Position numbers and translations under genes: made by a program. A stretch of DNA of 10,901 nt from Bacillota bacterium. Its GTDB lineage: Bacteria > Bacillota > Clostridia > Christensenellales > SZUA-584. Each line of letters begins with the position of its first letter. The stretch's first letter is position 1. Of this stretch, positions 6,777-10,901 are shown piece by piece. Under the pieces are notes generated by a model. It saw only the letters and a program-made list of their open reading frames with translations. It made no database searches and was not told the DNA's origin. Where the stretch lies: the NCBI GenBank assembly GCA_023441905.1, contig JAEZNC010000033.1, positions 1-10,901 of the forward strand, in the 5' to 3' direction.

Positions 6777-8217
6777 AAAAACGCCCTTTCGCACCAAGAT
6801 CGTTGTCCGCTTATGGCTCATTATGATGCTGCCGGTGGTTTTGGGCATCGCGTTCATGCTGGTGGCTCAAATTTTTCTGTTCGAGCAGAATTATGTGAAT
6901 GCCTCAGTTGCCGACATGCAGGCGCAGCTGGAACCGGTCATTGAACGTTTAAAAACCAAAGACCTATCCGGCAATGAACATCTGATTCTTTCGCTGAGCA
7001 AAATGACCAACGGAAAGATGATGGTGATAAACAGCGACGGGAAGCTTGTGGCTCTTTACAGCGCAGGGCACCAGCTCGATTCGCAGTCATACGGATCGAC
7101 ATCCCTGTACGTACAGCGCAGTTTGAAAAACAGTAAAGAATTTAAAGGGCTGGCTCAAGGGAAAAAATATACGAAAATCATACGTATTGGCACCGATCCG
7201 ATTACACTGGAAATCGGAATACCGGCACAGTTTAATAACCGGCAGGCTTCGGTCATTCTGTATCAGAGATTAGACCAGCTGCAGACTGTGCTTCATATGA
7301 ACCGAAATCAGCTTGTCATTCTCACCGTCAGCCTTACCCTTATCGCATCCGTTGCGGCGGCCTTGTTATCCAGACACTTTGTGAAGCCGATTCGTGTTAT
7401 CAAAAGAACCGTGGACAGTCTTGCCCAAGGCGAGCTGACGGCAAAACCCGGGCTGACTTTGAAGGATGAGCTTGGTCAGCTATCGGGTTCGGTGGAGGCG
7501 CTGGGGGTGGCACTGCAGCGCGTGGATGTTCTGCGCAAAGAGGTTATCGCCAATGTGTCCCATGAACTGCGCTCGCCTCTGGCTCTTATCGCAGGCTATG
7601 CCGAAATGGTTCGGGATATCAACTGGAAAGATGATGAGAAGCGTTATGAAAATCTCACGCTGATCATTCAGGAGGCCGGGCGCATGAGTGAGATGGTCAG
7701 TGATATTATGGATTATTCTCAGCTTCAGGCCGGATACATCCAGCTGAAAAAAGATTGGTATAATCTTTGTGAAATCATAGAATCAGAAGTTGCCCTCTGC
7801 GAGAAAAACGCTGCGCAATATGGAATAACGATGGCGTTTAAAAGGCCGCGCAGCGATATCCCCGTTTATGCAGATGGGATGAAAATCTGTCAGGTGATGC
7901 GCAATTTATTGAATAATGCGGTCAATCACACAGCCGACGGAGAAAAAATAACAGTGGAAGTGGAAGAAAAAGACGATAAAATTCGGGTGTCCGTTATCAA
8001 TCCCGGCGAGCCTATCCCCAAGGAAGACTATGATATTATTTGGGAGAGATATCAGCGCAGCCAGCATCATGGCGGGCGTCAGCAGGGAACCGGTATCGGC
8101 CTGTCCATCGTCAGTACATTTTTAAAAGCCCACGGTATGCGTTATGGCGTTAAATGCAACAACGGTTTAACCGTCTTTTGGTTTGAATATACGGGCAGCG
8201 ACAATAAGAACTGTTGA
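6760..8217 (+). CDS. Two-component sensor histidine kinase
   Basis: This 485-residue membrane kinase has a short basic N-tail, a first membrane helix (about 16-41) and an extracytoplasmic sensor region (about 42-183). A second helix (about 184-205) is followed by a HAMP linker (about 206-258). The HisKA domain has His268 in NVSHELRSPLALI. The HATPase domain has the N-box RNLLNNAVNH (381-390), VINPGEP in place of the G1 DxG, and the G2 loop GTGIGLSI (443-450). The layout is that of EnvZ/BaeS-type kinases. The sensor region has no cysteine pair and no histidine cluster that would name a ligand. The start at 6760 lies within the regulator gene and has only a weak ribosome site, so translation is probably coupled. 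Together with the regulator it most simply senses an envelope signal and controls the lipoprotein and permease genes upstream. Confidence 0.94.
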   Translation: MKKQCKKTPFRTKIVVRLWLIMMLPVVLGIAFMLVAQIFLFEQNYVNASVADMQAQLEPVIERLKTKDLSGNEHLILSLSKMTNGKMMVINSDGKLVALYSAGHQLDSQSYGSTSLYVQRSLKNSKEFKGLAQGKKYTKIIRIGTDPITLEIGIPAQFNNRQASVILYQRLDQLQTVLHMNRNQLVILTVSLTLIASVAAALLSRHFVKPIRVIKRTVDSLAQGELTAKPGLTLKDELGQLSGSVEALGVALQRVDVLRKEVIANVSHELRSPLALIAGYAEMVRDINWKDDEKRYENLTLIIQEAGRMSEMVSDIMDYSQLQAGYIQLKKDWYNLCEIIESEVALCEKNAAQYGITMAFKRPRSDIPVYADGMKICQVMRNLLNNAVNHTADGEKITVEVEEKDDKIRVSVINPGEPIPKEDYDIIWERYQRSQHHGGRQQGTGIGLSIVSTFLKAHGMRYGVKCNNGLTVFWFEYTGSDNKNC

Positions 8218-8310
8218 CGGCCGCTTATAAATGCCCGCTATCTCATTTGCTCAAAAAACGCGTCGGCGTTATTTTCATACGTCTTGTTTAAGCTCCTCCT
8301 TCATAACATC

Positions 8311-8348
8311 AAACAAAAAGATTAGGGCTAAGCCCTATCTTTTTGTTT
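8311..8348. terminator. Bidirectional terminator after the kinase gene
   Basis: AAACAAAAAGAT plus AGGGCT on the left pairs with AGCCCT plus ATCTTTTTGTTT on the right, with one unpaired T and a very small centre. A-rich and T-rich flanks on both sides make it able to stop transcription from either direction. It lies 93 bases after the kinase stop. Confidence 0.75.
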
Positions 8349-8466
8349 AGAGCGGGAAGTAAATGGCTCATAGTCCTTTCGGTCGCTATCCCGCCAGGTT
8401 CACCTGCCTTCATCCGCCATCCGGCGGCAGGCCTGCGCTCAGTTTCTTCGCCGATTCACAGGATAA
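8349..8466. other. Hairpin-dense gene-free stretch, possible structured RNA or repeat
   Basis: No gene is supported between the kinase stop and 8608. Within this part several stems lie close together. GCGGGA (8352-8357) pairs with TCCCGC (8389-8394), enclosing ATAG/CTAT (8370-8373 with 8386-8389) and CC/GG (8375-8376 with 8381-8382). CAGG/CCTG closes a TTCA loop (8395-8406). CCGCC/GGCGG closes ATCC (8414-8427). GCAGGCCTGC (8427-8436) is a palindrome. The open frame across it (from 8363) has no ribosome site and low-complexity composition. The strand of any RNA is unclear; terminator-like hairpins flank it on both sides. It could equally be a repeated intergenic element. Confidence 0.35.
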
Positions 8467-8472
8467 TGATAA

Positions 8473-8515
8473 AAAGCCTACTGAAGCAATGAATCAGAAG
8501 GCTTTAAGATGCTTT
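8473..8515. terminator. Terminator-like hairpin before the hydrogenase operon
   Basis: AAAGCCT (8473-8479) pairs with AGGCTTT (8499-8505). After one A-A mismatch the stem continues as CTGA/TCAG, closing a nine-base loop. Read on the - strand the stem runs straight into TTTTTATC, a good terminator tail; on the + strand a T-run (8512-8517) comes a few bases later. Direction is therefore uncertain. From 8518 to 8595 I find AT-rich DNA but no convincing promoter. Confidence 0.45.
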
Positions 8516-8607
8516 TTTACTATGCATTTAACACCTATTCGAGAGCAGATCATAATCTTAACCGCTAATCAATATAGTTAAACAGTATATCTATGTGAGG
8601 GAAGCTT

Positions 8608-9060
8608 ATGGATCAAAGAGATAGAAATTATATTGATTCGATAATCAATGAGATTTACCATACGATTCATCTTTTGTATTGTTCGATTAACATTGAGACA
8701 AAGAATACACTGCTGAAACGACTGGAAGAACAGCTTAGTCGATTGTCACAGCATCTTTCTATGGCGCTGCAGGGAAGTGAACGAGATGCGCCCGCAATAG
8801 CTGCTCAAGGCGATCCTAAGCTTTTTAACAGAAGCGAGCTATTAAAATACGACGGAAAGAACGGTAACCCCGCTTATATTGCCGTTAACGGAGTCGTCTA
8901 TGATGTCACAAACAACGCAGCGTGGGCTGCCGCCTCTCACTTCGGGCTGAGCGCCGGGAGGGATGTGACAGGCGCACATGCCTCCTGCCATGCGAATCAG
9001 GACGTGTTGAGTCGATTAAAGGTGGTTGGGAGGATTGATGATGGAGCTGCCCAGCTGTAA
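8608..9060 (+). CDS. Cytochrome b5-like heme-binding domain protein
   Basis: This 150-residue protein has an N-terminal helical, partly charged segment (about 1-55), a short linker, and a compact cytochrome b5-like domain (about 71-143). The domain shows FNRSELLKYDGKNGNPAYIA, NGVVYDVTNNAAWAAASHFG and AGRDVTGAHASCHANQDVL, matching a bacterial b5-like group. His111 and His128 are candidate heme ligands. The classical HPGG motif is absent: His111 is followed by FGLSAG. There is no signal peptide or membrane span, so it should be cytoplasmic. The start is supported by GAGGGA (8597-8602) five bases upstream. The hydrogenase small-subunit gene starts inside its 3' end, so it is probably an electron-transfer or assembly partner of the hydrogenase. 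That role is inferred; heme or another small ligand could bind. Confidence 0.82.
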   Translation: MDQRDRNYIDSIINEIYHTIHLLYCSINIETKNTLLKRLEEQLSRLSQHLSMALQGSERDAPAIAAQGDPKLFNRSELLKYDGKNGNPAYIAVNGVVYDVTNNAAWAAASHFGLSAGRDVTGAHASCHANQDVLSRLKVVGRIDDGAAQL

Positions 9061-9934
9061 TCACTGCACCTCCGCATTCGCATCTGGGCTCGTGACCGGC
9101 GTCAGAGAAAGGATAAACAGCGGACAGCTGCCAAAACGCAAGTTTGTTTGGCTTGAACTGACCGGATGTTCCGGAAATATCATATCTTTGCTCGACGGAA
9201 ATAACCCGGATTTCAAATACCTCGCATCCCAAATGGTTCAGTTCGTCTTTGATAACAGTCTGATCGTCAAGCAGGGGCAAAAGGCGATGGAACAGCTTTT
9301 CAGCGTTATTGGCTCTGACTTTATTCTTGCCGTTGAAGGAGCTGTTGCCACCAAAGACAACGGGATTTATAACATCATCGGAAAATATCAAGGGCAGCCG
9401 GTAACGGCGCAGGATGCAATAAAAAGGCTTGGCGAAGCGGCCTCGCACGTCATCGCCGTGGGGGCGTGCGCTTCCGACGGCGGCGTATCGGCTGCCAGAC
9501 CCAATCCGGCCGAATGCGTCAGCGTACAGTCAGTTCTGCAGCGAAAGGTAATCAAACTGCCCGGATGTCCGTGCAATCCCGATTGGTTTCTGGGTACGCT
9601 CGCCCATATTTTGCTCTTCGGCGAACCGGAGCTGGATGCCACAGGTCGCCCAACTCTGTTTTATGGCATCACCATCCACGACAGGTGTCCACGGCGTTCA
9701 TATTTTGATAAAGGCATTTTCGCTGAAAAGCTCGGAGAGGCGACATGCATGTTCAAGCTCGGCTGCCGCGGGCCGGTCACGCGGACAGATTGCCCCATCA
9801 GAAGATGGAACGAACGCGTCAACTGGCCAATCGGAGACAATACGCCGTGCATCGGCTGCGCTCAGTTTGGATTCCCCGATCGGATGGAGCCGTTCGTCAG
9901 TTATGCCACGACAAGGGGAGAGGGGACTCCATGA
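9041..9934 (+). CDS. [NiFe] hydrogenase small subunit, CSGN-type, cytosolic
   Basis: This 297-residue electron-transfer subunit carries the Fe-S chain of a [NiFe] hydrogenase. The proximal-cluster region reads WLELTGCSGN (Cys43), with Cys143 in AVGACASDGG and Cys176 in LPGCPCNPDW. The residue that is usually the second Cys of CxxC is Asn46, as in group 2a small subunits. The distal-cluster set is complete: His213 and Cys216 in IHDRCPRRS, Cys236 and Cys242 in MFKLGCRGP. So is the medial set: Cys251, Cys270 and Cys273 in TPCIGC. Extra cysteines are Cys178 beside Cys176 and an N-terminal CNHC (6-9). There is no Tat signal, and a stop in frame at 9017 rules out a hidden one, so the enzyme should be cytoplasmic. 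The ATG at 9041 follows GGAGG (9029-9033) at seven bases; 9038 is possible. It overlaps the b5-like gene by 20 bases and the large-subunit gene by four. Confidence 0.93.
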   Translation: MELPSCNHCTSAFASGLVTGVRERINSGQLPKRKFVWLELTGCSGNIISLLDGNNPDFKYLASQMVQFVFDNSLIVKQGQKAMEQLFSVIGSDFILAVEGAVATKDNGIYNIIGKYQGQPVTAQDAIKRLGEAASHVIAVGACASDGGVSAARPNPAECVSVQSVLQRKVIKLPGCPCNPDWFLGTLAHILLFGEPELDATGRPTLFYGITIHDRCPRRSYFDKGIFAEKLGEATCMFKLGCRGPVTRTDCPIRRWNERVNWPIGDNTPCIGCAQFGFPDRMEPFVSYATTRGEGTP

Positions 9935-10901
9935 AAAAGGTTGTAATAAATCCGGTTACGCGCATCAGCGGTTTTCTGGAGATCGAAACATATTTAGAAA
10001 ATAAGATTGTGGCGGACGCCAGAACGGAAGGGCTGCTATTCCGCGGCTTTGAAATGATGCTGAAAGGCAGGCCGCCCATGGATGCGGTCTATTTCACGGA
10101 GCGGATATGCGGCATATGTTCGACGGCGCATTCGGTGGCGTCCTCCCTTGCGTTGGAACAGGCTTTCGGGATTATTCCTTCCGAGCAGGGACGTTACCTG
10201 CGGGATATTATACATGGCTGCGAGTTTCTGCAAAACCATATCCGGCACTTCTACCAATACACCGTTCCTGACTTTATCCGTCTTCCCGATTATTCGCCGC
10301 TTTTTGAGCCGAACGGCAGAGACTTTAGGCTCCCCAAAGAAAAAAACGACTCGGTGGCGCAGCACTACTTTGATTCACTTGCGCTCAGCCGGAACGCGCA
10401 TAAGATGCTTGCTATACTGGGCGGAAAGGTGCCTCACAATCATGGCGTTTTTATCGGTGGGGTCACAGCGCAGGCGACGGTCGATAAAATTATAGCCATC
10501 AAATCCATACTGCATGATATCATCGGATTCATTGACGCCTGTATGATTCCGGATGCGTACCTGATCGCGCAGTATTACAGCGATTACTATCAAATCGGTG
10601 GCGGCTACGGAAATCTGCTTTCCTTCGGTTGCTTCAATGGCTATAAGCAGCTGGGCACATTGTATGTCGAGCCTCTTGTGTATATTGATGGAAAGATAAG
10701 CCCCTTTCATCCCGAAGGGATAACGGAGAACACGCAATACTCATATTATTCGGATACGCCCGGGACTTATCACCCCTTTGATACTGTGCCGCCCGATGAA
10801 CCTGAAAAGAAAACGGCATATTCTTGGGTCAAAGCGCCCAGATACTATGGCTATCCCTGCGAAGTGGGGCCGCTGGCTCGGCTATGGCTGACGGGTGAAT
10901 A
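9931..10901 (+). CDS. [NiFe] hydrogenase large subunit, 5' part
   Basis: The frame is open from the ATG at 9931 to the window edge (323 complete codons), so the 3' end is outside. The product is the catalytic subunit that binds the Ni-Fe(CN)2CO site and splits or forms hydrogen. The N-terminal block reads VINPVTRISGFLEIE, where many relatives have RIEGH. The first metal-binding motif is RICGICSTAHS with Cys60, Cys63 and His67, preceded by GFEMMLKGRPP. Later conserved segments are HNHGVFIGGVT and, near the edge, KAPRYYGYPCEVGPLARLW. The second CxxC motif and the protease-cleaved C-terminal tail are not in view. The start overlaps the small-subunit stop (ATGA), with purine-rich GGGGAGAGGGGA just before it, so the two subunits should be made in equal amounts. 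The group assignment is uncertain from this fragment. Confidence 0.93.
   Translation, partial: MKKVVINPVTRISGFLEIETYLENKIVADARTEGLLFRGFEMMLKGRPPMDAVYFTERICGICSTAHSVASSLALEQAFGIIPSEQGRYLRDIIHGCEFLQNHIRHFYQYTVPDFIRLPDYSPLFEPNGRDFRLPKEKNDSVAQHYFDSLALSRNAHKMLAILGGKVPHNHGVFIGGVTAQATVDKIIAIKSILHDIIGFIDACMIPDAYLIAQYYSDYYQIGGGYGNLLSFGCFNGYKQLGTLYVEPLVYIDGKISPFHPEGITENTQYSYYSDTPGTYHPFDTVPPDEPEKKTAYSWVKAPRYYGYPCEVGPLARLWLTGE

Noticed and set aside
7990..8020. Kinase G1 box reads NPG instead of DxG, possible inactive kinase
   Set aside because: N-box, G2 loop and phospho-His are intact, and Asn at this place is common in active EnvZ/BaeS-type kinases.
8389..8412. GCCAGGTTCACCTGCC, similar to the 3' B12 box of cobalamin riboswitches
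   Set aside because: The invariant GGAGACC centre is replaced by GGTTCACC, the upstream riboswitch elements are missing, and a terminator sits directly upstream.
8363..8581. 72-residue open frame between the kinase and the b5-like gene
   Set aside because: No ribosome site, odd composition, and it runs through a cluster of hairpins that explains the sequence better.
1..10901. CRISPR array, tRNA, rRNA or phage genes
   Set aside because: No regular spaced repeats, no tRNA cloverleaf or rRNA sequence, and no phage structural or integrase genes were found on either strand.

Overview
The window looks like chromosomal DNA of an anaerobic, moderately GC-rich member of the Clostridia. This is an inference from gene content and style: Gram-positive GGAGG ribosome sites, overlapping ATGA operon junctions, a Ser/Pro-rich lipoprotein, a DUF362 protein, a TtcA-family enzyme and a [NiFe] hydrogenase next to a clostridial-type cytochrome b5-like protein. 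The species cannot be read from the sequence. All recognisable genes are on the + strand.

Layout. (1) 1-347: the C-terminal end of SecF, closed by a strong terminator. (2) 348-921: a gene-free mosaic of small repeats, including a MITE-like element with 27-bp imperfect terminal inverted repeats (464-647), a bulged hairpin (362-381) and a nested palindrome (649-703). A probable extended -10 promoter follows. (3) 922-3550: a tight three-gene operon with ATGA overlaps, encoding an HD-domain hydrolase, a cysteine desulfurase and a TtcA-family tRNA-thiolation ATPase, ending at a terminator. The desulfurase probably supplies sulfur to the TtcA-like enzyme. (4) 3551-4042: intergenic DNA with a decayed coding remnant on the - strand and an AT-rich control region carrying 11-bp-phased TCTCACA repeats. 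(5) 4043-8217: four genes for a DUF362 lipoprotein, an ArsP/SO_0444-type membrane permease, an OmpR-type response regulator and its sensor kinase. They look like one self-regulated envelope-response and export unit of unknown substrate. (6) 8218-8607: gene-free, with a bidirectional terminator, a dense group of hairpins and a second terminator-like hairpin. (7) 8608 to the end: a cytochrome b5-like protein, a cytosolic [NiFe] hydrogenase small subunit and the 5' part of its large subunit, translationally coupled and running off the window.

The two most interesting units are the hydrogenase and the lipoprotein-permease-two-component operon. The hydrogenase small subunit has a CSGN-type proximal cluster site with extra cysteines, a standard medial and distal cluster set, and a b5-like partner. 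The lipoprotein-permease operon combines parts that are individually known but whose joint function I cannot name.
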